A stretch of 64,000 bases of DNA from Tomitella gaofuii (GCF_014126825.1 NZ_CP059900.1:4230954-4294953), one strand, 5' to 3'; positions 25,181 to 34,493 are shown, counted from the stretch's first letter. A program made the numbers and translations. Notes: generated from the sequence alone by a model not told the origin.

Positions 25181-26179
25181 CTAGAGGTCGAGCACGAGCC
25201 GGGAGCAGGCGGCGCGCGAGACGCAGAGCATCATGCAGTCGTTCTCTGCCTTCTCGGACTTGGAGAGCACGACGTCGCGGTGATCGGGTACGCCGTCGAG
25301 GACGCCGGTCTCACACGTACCGCACGTCCCCTCCTCGCAGGAGGATGGGAGGTCGAATCCCGCATCGTTCAGGGTGTGCAGGATCGAACTGTCGGCAGGC
25401 ACGATGTACGTGTCCCCGGTGCTTGCGATCTCCACCTCGAACGCGACGTCGGCGGAGGTGTCCACCGCGTCCGCGACGAACTGTTCGGCGAAGAACCGCC
25501 ACGGCCGGGTCGCGCTGCGGGTGTCGACGGCGTCGATGAGCCCGGGCGGGCCGCACACGTACACCGCCGTGCCGGCGTCGCAGCCGGCGAGCAGGCGATC
25601 GAGGTCGAGCACGCCCGCGTCCTCGTCGACGTGGACGGAGGCCCGTCCGGCGGGCAATCGCCGTAGCTCGGCGGCGAACGCCAGCCGGTCCGCTGTGCGA
25701 GTGCAGGCCACCAGGCGCCAGTCCGCCCCGCGCGATGCGGCCTCCCGGACCATCGGCAGGATCGGGGTGATGCCGATCCCACCCGCGATGAACAGGTACT
25801 TTCCACTCGGTTCAAGCGGAAAGTTGTTCCTCGGCCCTGTCACCGCCAACGTCTCACCACGGTCGAGCAGGTCGTGGATGTACGCTGAACCGCCCCGGCC
25901 GGCCTGCTCGCGGAGGACGGCGATCCGCCACGACGACCTGTCGGCCGGGTCGCCGCACAGTGAATAGTGGCGCACCAGCTCCCCGCTCGGTGTGGGCAGC
26001 CGGACTTCGATGTGCGCCCCCGGTCGCCAAGCGGGCAGCGGCGCACCGTCCGCGTTGCGCAGGTCCAGCGCGACGACGTCGGTAGCCACCCGTGACTTGC
26101 GTGTCACGGTGAGCTGCAGGCCTTCCGGGCCGATTGCGGCGGGCCCCGGCCCGCGGGCGATCGTGGTGGTGGTGTGCAT
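25181..26179 (-). CDS. Rieske-oxygenase reductase, PDR/VanB type (FMN/NAD + C-terminal 2Fe-2S)
   Basis: A 332-residue electron-transfer protein. In order: a flavin-binding barrel (RHYSLCGDPADRSSWRIAVLRE, the R-x-Y-S motif), an NAD domain (GGIGITPILPMVREA; YVCGPPGLIDAV), and a plant-type [2Fe-2S] ferredoxin domain at the C-terminus with CEEGTCGTCETGVLDG and a later Cys in MMLCVSRA. This is the partner of class IA-type oxygenases and matches CntB, GbcB and VanB in layout. With the Rieske oxygenase of the same cluster it would supply electrons from NADH. The start at 26179 is set by the upstream end of the second ALDH gene 54 bases away. Confidence 0.93.
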   Translation of the reverse strand: MHTTTTIARGPGPAAIGPEGLQLTVTRKSRVATDVVALDLRNADGAPLPAWRPGAHIEVRLPTPSGELVRHYSLCGDPADRSSWRIAVLREQAGRGGSAYIHDLLDRGETLAVTGPRNNFPLEPSGKYLFIAGGIGITPILPMVREAASRGADWRLVACTRTADRLAFAAELRRLPAGRASVHVDEDAGVLDLDRLLAGCDAGTAVYVCGPPGLIDAVDTRSATRPWRFFAEQFVADAVDTSADVAFEVEIASTGDTYIVPADSSILHTLNDAGFDLPSSCEEGTCGTCETGVLDGVPDHRDVVLSKSEKAENDCMMLCVSRAACSRLVLDL

Positions 26180-26233
26180 GCGCTGCTCCGCTGTAGGTCC
26201 GCGATGACATGGGTCTGTCCGGAATGGCGTAGG

Positions 26234-27625
26234 TCAGTCCGGGATGGATACGGTCTGCGCATTGACGAACTCGCGAAGACCGTAGGCGCCGAGCTCTCGG
26301 CCGAATCCGCTGCGCTTGACGCCGCCGAACGGGATCCGCGGGTCCGACGCCGTCATCGAGTTGATGAAGCACCCGCCTGTGTCGAGACGTGCTGCGATCG
26401 CAACCGCCCGGTCCCGGTCCGCCGTCCACACGGCGGAGCTGAGCCCGTACGGCGAGTCGTTGGCCACCGCGACGGCGGCGTCCACGTCCGGCACGCGAAT
26501 GACGGCCGCCACCGGGCCGAAAGTCTCCTCACGCATGATCGGCGACGCGGTATCCGACACCTCCACGACCGTGGGCGGGTAGAACGCACCCGGCCCGTCC
26601 CCCGGCGCACCGCCGACGATGACCGTGTCCCCGTGCGCCACGGCACGGTCCACCTGGCCGGCCAGCTCGTCGCGCAGCTCACGGCGCGACATGGGCCCGA
26701 CATCGGTGGCGCGGTCGGACGGGTCGCCCACGACCAACGCCCGCGCCCCGTCGGCGAGCGCGGCGATGAACCTGTCCGCCACCTCCTCGACGACAATGAA
26801 CCGCTTTGCCGCGATGCAGCTTTGACCGGTGTTCTGGAATCGGGCGCGAACCGCACACGCCGCGGCCGCGTCCACGTCGGCGTCCTCGGCGACGATGAAC
26901 GCATCGCTGCCGCCGAGCTCGAGCACGCACTTTTTGAGCGCGCCGCCCGCTGCGGCACCGACGGCCGCGCCGGCCCTTTCGCTCCCGGTCAGCGTCGCCG
27001 CCGCAATGCGCTCGTCGTCGAGCAGTAGGCCTGCGCTCGGCCCGTCGAGCAGGATCGTCTGCACCACATCGTCACCCAGACCGGCTTGCGCGAACAGGCT
27101 CTGAAGGAAGAGGGCGGATCCGCTGACGCCTTCCGCATGCTTGACGACGAGCGTGTTCCCCGCGGACAGGATCGGCGCCGCCGCGCGCATGACCTGCCAC
27201 ACCGGATAGTTCCACGGCATGATCGCGAGAACCGGCCCCAGGGGCAGGAACTGCACGAAGGCCTCGCGGCCGGGGATGTCGGCGCGCTCGGCAGCCAGCA
27301 TGGCGTGCAGGTTGTCCGCGTAGTACTCGCACACGCCCGCCGACTTCTCCACCTCCGCCTCGGCCTGCACGACAGGCTTGCCCATCTCGCGGGTCATCAG
27401 CGCCGCCGCATCCGTCGCGTTGTCCCGCAACACGTGCGCCATTGCGCGCAACCGTGTGGCGCGTTCATCGAGGGACGTCGCGCGCCAGCGCGAGAAGGCC
27501 GCACGGCTGCGAGTGAGGACCGCGTCGACCGTCTCCGGCCGATCCGCGGTGTAGTCGGCGATGGGTTCGTCGGTCGCAGGATTGATGCTGCGAATGGGCC
27601 GCGCGGCCACGGCTGTGCTCGTCAT
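26234..27625 (-). CDS. Aldehyde dehydrogenase, succinate-semialdehyde type (copy 2)
   Basis: A 463-residue enzyme of the GabD/YneI-like group. The catalytic Cys is in [16 protein letters not shown] (about 265), Glu in [13 protein letters not shown], and the nucleotide loop in [13 protein letters not shown]. The short length and the ending [32 protein letters not shown] are typical of NAD(P)-linked succinate-semialdehyde dehydrogenases. The start overlaps the SDR stop as ATGA. If the Rieske enzyme cleaves gamma-butyrobetaine, succinic semialdehyde would be the product; with carnitine it would be malic semialdehyde. Either is compatible with this enzyme, and the choice is inference. Confidence 0.88.
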   Translation of the reverse strand: MTSTAVAARPIRSINPATDEPIADYTADRPETVDAVLTRSRAAFSRWRATSLDERATRLRAMAHVLRDNATDAAALMTREMGKPVVQAEAEVEKSAGVCEYYADNLHAMLAAERADIPGREAFVQFLPLGPVLAIMPWNYPVWQVMRAAAPILSAGNTLVVKHAEGVSGSALFLQSLFAQAGLGDDVVQTILLDGPSAGLLLDDERIAAATLTGSERAGAAVGAAAGGALKKCVLELGGSDAFIVAEDADVDAAAACAVRARFQNTGQSCIAAKRFIVVEEVADRFIAALADGARALVVGDPSDRATDVGPMSRRELRDELAGQVDRAVAHGDTVIVGGAPGDGPGAFYPPTVVEVSDTASPIMREETFGPVAAVIRVPDVDAAVAVANDSPYGLSSAVWTADRDRAVAIAARLDTGGCFINSMTASDPRIPFGGVKRSGFGRELGAYGLREFVNAQTVSIPD

Positions 27626-28425
27626 TTCGCAGCCTCCGCTGCCGGGACGACGCGGCTCAGGTCGACGGTGCGGCCCGCCGTCAACCCGCCGTCGAGTACG
27701 TATGACTGACCGCTGGCGAAGGATGACTCATCGCTGGCCAGCCACAACGCCAGGTTCGCGATGTCGGCGGGCACCGACATCCGGTTGAGCGGATGGATCG
27801 ACGCGGCCTGGTCGCGGGCCCGCTGTGGATCGTCCTGCGCGTCGAAGAACTGGTTCAGCATGTCCGTGAGCACGTAGCTGGGGCAGATGGCGTTCGCGCG
27901 GATGTTCTCGCTGCCGTGATCGATGGCCAAGGCGCGGGTCAGCGCCTGCACAGCGCCCTTGGACGTGTTGTACACCGCAAGGTGCGGCTCGGCCCAGAAC
28001 CCGTCGACCGATGCGAGGTTGACGATGGAACCGCCGCCGGCCGCGCGCATGAGGTCCAGCGCATGCTTGGCCGTGAGGAACGGGCCGCGCACGTTGACCG
28101 CCATCACCGCGTCCCAGTCCTCCACCGAGGTGTGCTCGATTGTGGCCTCGTACTCGACGGCGGCATTGTTGACCAGGATGTCGAGCTTGCCGAAGCGTGC
28201 ACGGACCGTCGACATCAGGGCCATCACGTCGGCCTCCGAACTGACATCGCCCTGCACGGAGACGACGTCCCCGCGGTCGACCACGCCCGAGCGGCTCATG
28301 GCCACCACCTGCGCGCCCTCGTCGGCGAACCGTTCGACGACGGCCTTTCCGACGCCGCGGCTGCCGCCGGTGACCACCGCCACCTTTCCGGCCAGCCGTC
28401 CGGAATCCGACAGTGATTGAGTCAT
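27622..28425 (-). CDS. SDR-family oxidoreductase (cluster copy 2)
   Basis: A 267-residue short-chain dehydrogenase: VVTGGSRGVGKAVVERF for NAD(P), LVNNAAVEYEA, catalytic Ser in NLASVDGFWAEP and the Y-x3-K in YNTSKGAVQAL, ending in FASGQSYVLDGGL. It is clearly paralogous to the SDR at 20787, and both sit in the same cluster. Its stop overlaps the downstream ALDH start, so the two are coupled and may act in sequence (alcohol to aldehyde or ketone, then acid). The start follows a purine-rich AAAAAGGTGG on the minus strand. Confidence 0.9.
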   Translation of the reverse strand: MTQSLSDSGRLAGKVAVVTGGSRGVGKAVVERFADEGAQVVAMSRSGVVDRGDVVSVQGDVSSEADVMALMSTVRARFGKLDILVNNAAVEYEATIEHTSVEDWDAVMAVNVRGPFLTAKHALDLMRAAGGGSIVNLASVDGFWAEPHLAVYNTSKGAVQALTRALAIDHGSENIRANAICPSYVLTDMLNQFFDAQDDPQRARDQAASIHPLNRMSVPADIANLALWLASDESSFASGQSYVLDGGLTAGRTVDLSRVVPAAEAAK

Positions 28426-28506
28426 CTGTCCACCTTTTTCGCATGACCGGGACGGCCGCGCCGCAGGGGCGCGACCTCCCGGAGGGTTGTTGTGGGGTGC
28501 GGTTCG

Positions 28507-29223
28507 TTACTGGGCCGACGCGCCGACGGGCTCGGCGGCGCGTTGCCGGACGAGGTCGACCATGCGCCGCTTGTAGTGCCCGAGGTGCTCGGTGAGCAGG
28601 GCCGCGCAGGCTTCGCCATCGCCGGCGACCAACGACTCGTAGATGGCGCGGTGCTCGTCCACCAGCGGCCGCGGGTTGTCGATCTCGCGATCGGCTGCAG
28701 TCAGCAGGGAGAAGCCGAAGCGCACCTCGTTGAGGATGCTCCGGTAGAGCCTGTCGAGACGCGGACTGCCCGCCAGGTCCACGAGCAGCGTGTGGAAATG
28801 CAGGTCGGCTGCGACCAGCCCGCTTGCACTGCTGCCGCCGGCGGCGGCCTCGAACGACTGCAGCGACTGCTCGAAGGCCGCCTCCTGTCCCGGCGTGAGA
28901 CGTGCGACCGACCGGATCCCCTCGAGTTCCGCCATGAGCCGGACCCGATAGAGGTCCATGACGTCCTCGCCGTCGAGCTTGCACACGGCGGCGCCCTTGT
29001 TGGGGTAGTGCTGCACCAGCCCGTCGGCCACCAGGATCCGGATCGCCTCGCGGACGGTGTTGCGGGCGAGGCCGGATTCACGCGCCAGCATCGACTCGCG
29101 CAGCGGCGTCCCCGGCGGGATCTCGCCCTCGACGATCCGATTGAGGATCTCCTCGGCGAGCAGATCGGCACTACCGCGCCGCTGCACCCTGTTCCCCAGT
29201 CCCACGAATCCGTCGGTGCTCAT
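28507..29223 (-). CDS. GntR-family regulator, FCD (FadR-like) subfamily
   Basis: A 238-residue regulator. The N-terminal winged helix is DLLAEEILNRIVEGEIPPGTPLRESMLARESGLARNTVREAIRILVADGLVQ (residues about 20-70), and the C-terminal FCD domain has the metal-binding residues in LHFHTLL and DEHRAIYESLVAGDGEA. FCD proteins sense small acids. Two consecutive ATG codons overlap the stop of the Rieske gene (ATGATGA), so it is translated with the oxygenase. The much longer frame that runs upstream through the Rieske gene in another phase is a shadow. It probably binds the palindromes in the divergent region at 30373 and 30609. Confidence 0.9.
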   Translation of the reverse strand: MSTDGFVGLGNRVQRRGSADLLAEEILNRIVEGEIPPGTPLRESMLARESGLARNTVREAIRILVADGLVQHYPNKGAAVCKLDGEDVMDLYRVRLMAELEGIRSVARLTPGQEAAFEQSLQSFEAAAGGSSASGLVAADLHFHTLLVDLAGSPRLDRLYRSILNEVRFGFSLLTAADREIDNPRPLVDEHRAIYESLVAGDGEACAALLTEHLGHYKRRMVDLVRQRAAEPVGASAQ

Positions 29224-30302
29224 CATCCACCCACGGTACTGCGAATGAGATCCTGGAAGTGACTGATGGAGTGCTCGTGCTTGGTTACGAGCCGCCCCTC
29301 CGGCACCTGCCCGGACTTGGCTCCCCGGTGGGCCGACTCGCACAGCACGAGGTCCTCGATCATCACCTGGTGGATGAGCTCGCTGGTGGCCTGCGCCTCC
29401 TGTTCGTCCGCGCCCTCTTCGAAGAAGTACTCGTAGACTGCGAGCGTGTTCTCCTCGTCGATGGGGATGATCTGGTTCGTCGAGACGTTGCCGTGCCCCG
29501 GGTAGATGTTCAGGCTCAGCGTCGGGAACAGGAAGTTGTAGCGCCCCTCCCGAATCTGGCACTGATCGATGCCGTCGGTGTCGACCGGCGGGCCGAACTG
29601 CGTGGACATCCAGCCGGATTCCTCGCTGTCGTAGCTGCTCAGGTCGATGGCGTCGGCGAAGCTGGGGTGTGCGTTGGGGCAGTGATAGCACTCCAGGAAG
29701 TTCTCGATGACGATCTTCCAGTTGGCCTTGAGCCGGTATTCCTTGCGGTCGCGCAGCTCCAGCCGGTCCAGATTCACCCCGGTGCCTTCGATGACCGCCG
29801 GCAGATCGCCCATGTACTCGGTCAGCGGCGGCACGTCGTCGTCGAGCGAGACGAAGATGAACGGCCCGTATGTCGCGATCGGCAGGCTGCGCAGACCGAG
29901 CTTCTCCTTGTCGAAGCCCTCCTCCTTGCGCGTGCGGGGCGCCGACTTGAGCGAGCCGTCGAGACCGTAGGTCCACGCGTGGTAGTGGCAGGTGAGCATG
30001 TTGCAGTTGCCGGCCTGTTCCAGCTTGACCTCGGCGCCGCGGTGGCGGCACACGTTGACCAGCGCGTGCAGCTCGCCGTCCTTGTCCCGGGTGACGAGCA
30101 CCGGCACGTCGCCGATCTGGATCCGGAAGAAGTCCCCGGGGTTGGGCAGTGAGTGCGTGGGGCCGACGTACTGCCAGAACTTCTCGAAGATCGCCTTGGT
30201 CTCGCGCCGGTAGATCTCCGGGTCCGAGTACCACGAGAAGGGCAGTGTGCGGGGGTTGTAGTCGGTCGGCTGCGTGCCGAGGGGCTGATCGAGAAGCGAC
30301 AA
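29223..30302 (-). CDS. Rieske non-haem iron oxygenase alpha subunit, quaternary-amine (CntA/GbcA) class
   Basis: A 359-residue oxygenase. Rieske ligands are Cys85, His87, Cys105 and His108 (C-x-H-x17-C-x2-H). The catalytic-iron motif reads NFLECYHCPNAH with His207 and His212, and Asp317 in VMIEDLVLCES is the likely third ligand. Position 204, normally the bridging Asp that carries electrons between subunits, is Glu, which is the trait of carnitine and glycine-betaine monooxygenases. Together with the divergent BCCT transporter and VanB-type reductase this points to oxidation of a trimethylammonium compound. Carnitine, gamma-butyrobetaine, glycine betaine and stachydrine cannot be separated by sequence alone. 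It is the first gene of the leftward operon. Confidence 0.9.
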   Translation of the reverse strand: MSLLDQPLGTQPTDYNPRTLPFSWYSDPEIYRRETKAIFEKFWQYVGPTHSLPNPGDFFRIQIGDVPVLVTRDKDGELHALVNVCRHRGAEVKLEQAGNCNMLTCHYHAWTYGLDGSLKSAPRTRKEEGFDKEKLGLRSLPIATYGPFIFVSLDDDVPPLTEYMGDLPAVIEGTGVNLDRLELRDRKEYRLKANWKIVIENFLECYHCPNAHPSFADAIDLSSYDSEESGWMSTQFGPPVDTDGIDQCQIREGRYNFLFPTLSLNIYPGHGNVSTNQIIPIDEENTLAVYEYFFEEGADEQEAQATSELIHQVMIEDLVLCESAHRGAKSGQVPEGRLVTKHEHSISHFQDLIRSTVGG

Positions 30303-30372
30303 GGCGGACTCCTTAACTCAGGAAGCTGTGCAGGCCTGGGCGGCCGAGACCTTGCGACTGCTGGGTGTGCAG

Positions 30373-30383
30373 TTGTTGAACAA
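30373..30383. promoter_or_regulatory. Palindrome TTGTTGAACAA, candidate GntR operator
   Basis: A perfect 5+1+5 inverted repeat 71 bases before the Rieske start. FCD-type GntR regulators commonly bind short TTGT...ACAA-like dyads in the promoters they control, so this is the best candidate site for the regulator encoded second in the operon. Confidence 0.55.
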
Positions 30384-30584
30384 TCTAATCGTTCACTGTG
30401 ATCCCGGTCAACCCCTGGACGCTGAGTGATCTACACCCCACGGGACTCACTCCGCTCATAAACAGCTCTCATCTGCAGTAATCGAACTTCCTGCGGAGCA
30501 CGGCGGCGCACCGCGGCCGAACGTCGCCCCTCCCGCGAAGGCGGTCGACACCGCGCACGACCCACGGCGAAACACGCAAGAGTA

Positions 30585-30627
30585 TTGACATAGATCACAT
30601 CTGTGGCACTGTTGCTCAACAGTTGAG
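30585..30627 (+). promoter_or_regulatory. BCCT promoter with overlapping palindromes
   Basis: A consensus -35 hexamer TTGACA (30585-30590) is followed, at the distance of a -10, by two interlocked perfect palindromes: CTGTTG-ct-CAACAG (30609-30622) and CTCAAC-a-GTTGAG (30615-30627). The -10 itself is poor (ACTGTT). A regulator bound here would cover it. GntR is the obvious candidate. Confidence 0.55.
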
Positions 30628-30792
30628 TGTTCTTGGGCGGCACCTCAGCGAACCTTTCTCCACCCGACGTCACCGGACCGAACCACTCGCACGGGCCGGC
30701 TAGCGCGCCTGCGGGCCCTCCCCGCCGCGCGCCGCACCCCCACTCGGAACCCCCGGGTCCAGCCGGCCACGGCGTGACCGAACGGAATTCAT

Positions 30793-32970
30793 ATGACTTC
30801 GCAACCGACCGCGGCGGGCGACGGCACTATGCCGCACTCCGCCGAGCAGCACCCCACCACGCGGATCCGGCCACGACAGGATCCGCGGCATCGCACCCGT
30901 CAGATCAGAAAGCCCGTCTTCTGCATCTCTGCGGGCGGCGCATTCGCCGTCGCCCTGTGGGCCCTGTTCTCGCCCGATTCGTACGCGAGCGCCATGTCCG
31001 CGTCGTTCGGATGGATCACCGGCTGGCTCGGGTGGTTCTACATCCTGCTCGCCACCGGCGCACTGGTGTTCGTCATCTACCTCGCCTGTTCCCGCTACGG
31101 GCGCATCCGGATCGGCCCGGACCACTCCCGCCCCGAGTTCGGCATTCTCACGTGGACATCGATGCTGTTCGCAGCCGGCATCGGCACCGACCTGATGTAC
31201 TTCGCGGTGTCCGGACCATTGACGCACTATCTCGCGCCGCCCGAGGGCCCCGGCGGGACGGAGCAGGCCGCGCGGAAGGCATCGGTATGGACGATCTTCC
31301 ACTACGGCATCAACGGTTGGGCGCTCTACACCGTCATGGGCATCGCGCTGGGGTACTTCGCCTACCGCCGCGGCATGCCGCTGGCGATCCGCTCCGCGCT
31401 GTACCCGCTGCTCGGCAAAAGGGTGCACGGGCGTGCAGGCGACGCCGTCGATATCGCCGCAGTGCTCGGCACGATCTTCGGCGTCGCGGCATCGCTCGGC
31501 ATCGGCGTCGTCCTCATCAACGTCGGGCTGAACGTGGTGTTCGGAGTCGCGGTCGGCATCCCCGCGCAGATTGGCCTGGTGGTGGTCGGCGTAGTCGTCG
31601 CAACCCTGTCCGCGGTGTCCGGCATCGACAAGGGCATCAAGCGGCTCTCTCAGGCGAACACCGCTCTCGCCGTCGGCCTGACGGTCTTCGTCCTCTTGGC
31701 CGGCAAGACCGACTACCTGCTCAACGCGCTGGTCATGAACGTCGGTGACTTCATCCGCTTCTTCCCGGGCATGACGATGGAGACCTTCGCGATGGGCGAC
31801 GGCAACGCCCACCAATGGCTCGCCGATTGGACGCTGTTCTTCTGGGCCTGGTGGGCGGCGTGGGCCGCCTTCATCGGGATGTTCCTCGCCCGGGTCTCCA
31901 AGGGCCGCACCATCCGCCAGTTCGTGGCGGGTGTGCTGATCATCCCGTTCACCTACATCCTCATGTGGGTGTCGATCTACGGGAACTCTGCGCTCGACAT
32001 CGTCCGCTCCGGCAACCGAGAGTTCGGCGAGGCCACTGTCGACAACCCCGAGGAAGGTTTCTTCGCGCTCCTCCAGAACTACCCGCTGTTCACCGTCGTC
32101 GCGGCCGTCGCGGGCCTCACCGCCCTGCTGTTCTATGTGACCTCCGCCGATTCTGCGGCGATGGTGATGTCCACCCTCACCTCCCGGATCGACGATCCGG
32201 ACGACGACGGCGCCCGCGCACCCCGCGTGTTCTGGGCGGTGGCGACCGGCCTGCTGACGATCGCCATGCTCACCGTGGGAGGTGTCGGCTCGCTGCAGCA
32301 GGCGACGGTCGTCATGGCGATCCCGGCGGCCATCGTCATCGTCATGGTGATGATCAGCCTGTTCAAGTCGCTGCGCGAGGAGGGCGCCATGATGGAGACT
32401 GCGGCGACGATCCTGCCGAACGCGCTGAGCGGCCGCAGCGAGTCCGGTGATCACCGGACCTGGCGGGCACGCATCCGCCGCGACGTCGCCTTCGCCACGC
32501 CCGAGGATGCGGACGAGTTCCTGTTCATGGACGTCGCCTGCGCTCTGCAGGATGCAGGCGACGAGCTGCGCGCGGCCGGGTACGACGTGACCGTCACCGC
32601 CTGCACCGACGACGACACCCATCATGTGCGGATGGAGATCACCTGTTGCGTCGACGGACGGCGGCCGTTCGTCTACGCCGTGCACCGGGACCTGTTCGCC
32701 ACGCCCGCTTTCGCGCGCCGGCGGAATCCCTCAACGCCGGAGGTTTCGGCGCGCCTCGTCGTCCACCTCGACAGCGGCGGTCAGGGATACGACGTCATGG
32801 ACTACACGCAGCCGCAACTGGTCAACGACCTGCTCGACCACCTCGAGCGGTATCTGGAGTACCTACGACTGGGCGATCCTTCGTCGCACGGGATCCGGGG
32901 CGGTACAACCGAATCCGGCAGCCCCACTGCGGAAGAGCCGGCACCGGAAAGAATGCCTGTCGACGCGTGA
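30793..32970 (+). CDS. BCCT-family transporter with long cytoplasmic C-terminus (BetT-like)
   Basis: A 725-residue secondary transporter for choline, betaine, carnitine or related quaternary amines. About 12 helices span residues 40-530. The substrate aromatic region reads WTLFFWAWWAAWAAFIGMFLARVSKGRTIRQFV (about 338-370), carrying the family signature W-x2-F-x-W-x-WW. GMFLARVSKGRT is the amphipathic helix. The last 190 residues form a soluble domain (EFLFMDVACALQDAGDELRAAGYDVTVTACTDD...), as in BetT-type proton-coupled carriers, where it affects osmotic response. It is transcribed away from the Rieske operon from a shared region, which ties uptake to catabolism. A 12-bp hairpin follows its stop. 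Confidence 0.93.
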   Translation: MTSQPTAAGDGTMPHSAEQHPTTRIRPRQDPRHRTRQIRKPVFCISAGGAFAVALWALFSPDSYASAMSASFGWITGWLGWFYILLATGALVFVIYLACSRYGRIRIGPDHSRPEFGILTWTSMLFAAGIGTDLMYFAVSGPLTHYLAPPEGPGGTEQAARKASVWTIFHYGINGWALYTVMGIALGYFAYRRGMPLAIRSALYPLLGKRVHGRAGDAVDIAAVLGTIFGVAASLGIGVVLINVGLNVVFGVAVGIPAQIGLVVVGVVVATLSAVSGIDKGIKRLSQANTALAVGLTVFVLLAGKTDYLLNALVMNVGDFIRFFPGMTMETFAMGDGNAHQWLADWTLFFWAWWAAWAAFIGMFLARVSKGRTIRQFVAGVLIIPFTYILMWVSIYGNSALDIVRSGNREFGEATVDNPEEGFFALLQNYPLFTVVAAVAGLTALLFYVTSADSAAMVMSTLTSRIDDPDDDGARAPRVFWAVATGLLTIAMLTVGGVGSLQQATVVMAIPAAIVIVMVMISLFKSLREEGAMMETAATILPNALSGRSESGDHRTWRARIRRDVAFATPEDADEFLFMDVACALQDAGDELRAAGYDVTVTACTDDDTHHVRMEITCCVDGRRPFVYAVHRDLFATPAFARRRNPSTPEVSARLVVHLDSGGQGYDVMDYTQPQLVNDLLDHLERYLEYLRLGDPSSHGIRGGTTESGSPTAEEPAPERMPVDA

Positions 32971-33026
32971 CGACAGGCCGAGCGCGGTTGCAGCCGACTA
33001 CAACCCCGGAACGCCTTCAGCACCAT

Positions 33027-33061
33027 CGCAGGGCCGGACCGCACCGTGCTCCGGCCCTGCG
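33027..33061 (+). terminator. 12-bp hairpin terminator after the BCCT gene
   Basis: Perfect arms CGCAGGGCCGGA (33027-33038) and TCCGGCCCTGCG (33050-33061) around an 11-base loop, 57 bases after the stop. No T-tract follows. Confidence 0.65.
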
Positions 33062-33142
33062 GCCGTATCGGCGGCAAGGCCGCCGGGTCCGCCACGTGAC
33101 GGTCAACGATACCGAACACTCCGGGGACCACAACGATCCGGC

Positions 33143-33201
33143 GTGCCTCACCTACTTTGAGCGCGTGGCGCCGGGTGGTGCCTCACCTACTTTGAGCGCG
33201 T
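33143..33201 (+). repeat. Left-end tandem terminal repeats of the IS
   Basis: Two exact 24-base copies start 35 bases apart. The second ends 40 bases before the ATG of the transposase. These are probable transposase binding sites, and the spacing of about three helical turns would place both on one face of the DNA. Confidence 0.8.
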
Positions 33202-33240
33202 AGCCAGGAAAGCTTGCCCGATGTGGAAGGCAAGATCGAC

Positions 33241-34481
33241 ATGGCCGCGAGACGGCAGGTGACGAACAAGCTGCGGAATCAGTACCGCAAGGCGTCGAAG
33301 GCGGACAAAGGCAAGATCCTCGACCGCGTGGTGGAGACCACGGGTATGGGCCGCTCGACCGCACGGCGGATGCTTCGCGGCCCTGCGCTGCCGGACCCGG
33401 CCGAGCAGGTCGACGGACGCACACTGCGCACTCGGCGCTTCAGCGACGACGCCAGGACCCTGCTTGAGCATGTGTGGGCGTTGATGGGCATGCCGTGCGG
33501 CAAGTATCTGGTCGTCATGGTCGATCTGTGGCTACCGCTGCTGGCCGAGGCGGGTGATCTGGACACGCCGTTCGCCACCGACGAGACGACCGCGGAACTG
33601 AAAGCGATGAGCGCCGCGACCGTTGACCGGTACTTGAAACCGGCACGCGACAGAATGCGGATCAAGGGCATATCGACGACGACGCCGTCACCGCTGCTGC
33701 GGAACTCGATTGCCATCCGTACCTGCACGGACGAGGCACCCGACACGCCAGGGGTGATCGAGGCCGACACCGTGGCGCACTGCGGCCCCACGCTGATCGG
33801 CGAGTTCGCCCGCACGCTGACGATGACCGACATTGTGACCGGGTGGACGGAGAACTGCTCGATCCGCAACAACGCCTCGAAGGGATCCTCCACGGGATCG
33901 AACAGCTGCAGGGCTGGTTTCCCTTCGCCATGACCACCTTCGACAGCGACTGCGGTTCGGAGTTCATCAACCATGAGGTCGCCGGGTGGCTGCAGGACCG
34001 CGACATCGCACAGACCCGCTCTCGGCCGTACCAGAAGAACGACCAGGCGCACGTGGAGTCGAAGAACAACCACGTCGTGCGCAAACACGCCTTCTATTGG
34101 CGCTACGACACCGCCGACGAACTCGAGCTGCTCGACCGGCTGTGGCGGCTGGTGTCGCTGCGGTTGAACTTCTTCACCCCCACGAAAAAAGCCGTCGGCT
34201 ACACCGCCGGCGCGGACGGCCGCAGAAAGCGGATCTACGACAAGCCGGCCACCCCATGGCAGCGCCTGCAAGACTCGGGAACCCTTGATGCACAACAACT
34301 TTCGCGGGTCTCGGCTCGGATCGACGGGATCAACCCGGCCGACTTGACCCGGCAGATCAACGCCATCCAGATGCAGCTACTCGACCTGGCGCGAGACAAG
34401 ACCGAAGCCCTCGCCGCCGCCCGCCACATGGACCTGGAAGCATTACAACCGTCAATCAACCGATTGGCCCAGGCGAAGTAG
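33241..34481 (+). pseudogene. DDE integrase-core transposase, interrupted by a one-base frameshift
   Basis: Two overlapping frames together give a transposase of about 413 residues. The first (33241 to about 33882) has an N-terminal helix-turn-helix-like region (KGKILDRVVETTGMGRSTARRML) and the first catalytic Asp in GVIEADTVAHCG. The second (about 33883-34481) has Asp in TTFDSDCGSEFIN and Glu in QAHVESKNNHVV. Adding one T between 33882 and 33883 would turn AAG GGA into AAG TGG A and join NNASK to WILHGIEQLQ, restoring a continuous rve domain. The element is therefore probably dead, unless this is a sequencing error or a programmed shift. No slippery heptamer is evident. Confidence 0.8.
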
Positions 34482-34493
34482 CGCAAGCCTCCC

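Larger units (their letters stand above)
30303..30792. other. Divergent control region of the quaternary-amine cluster
   Basis: 490 bases between the Rieske and BCCT genes with no credible gene. It is more AT-rich than its surroundings and contains two palindrome clusters and a TTGACA box, listed separately. One frame on the minus strand (30431-30673) lacks a ribosome site and family features. Confidence 0.6.

Noticed and set aside
28507-30234. A single 575-residue reading from the Rieske region into the GntR gene.
   Set aside because: The upstream half is an out-of-frame reading of the oxygenase. The true GntR start is the ATG pair overlapping the oxygenase stop.
30700-32685. A 661-residue minus-strand frame opposite the BCCT gene.
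   Set aside because: Shadow of the codon bias of the transporter gene. No family features.
33143-33201. Two identical 24-base repeats as the start of a CRISPR array.
   Set aside because: Only two copies with an 11-base gap, mirrored at the other end of a transposase gene. They are IS terminal repeats.
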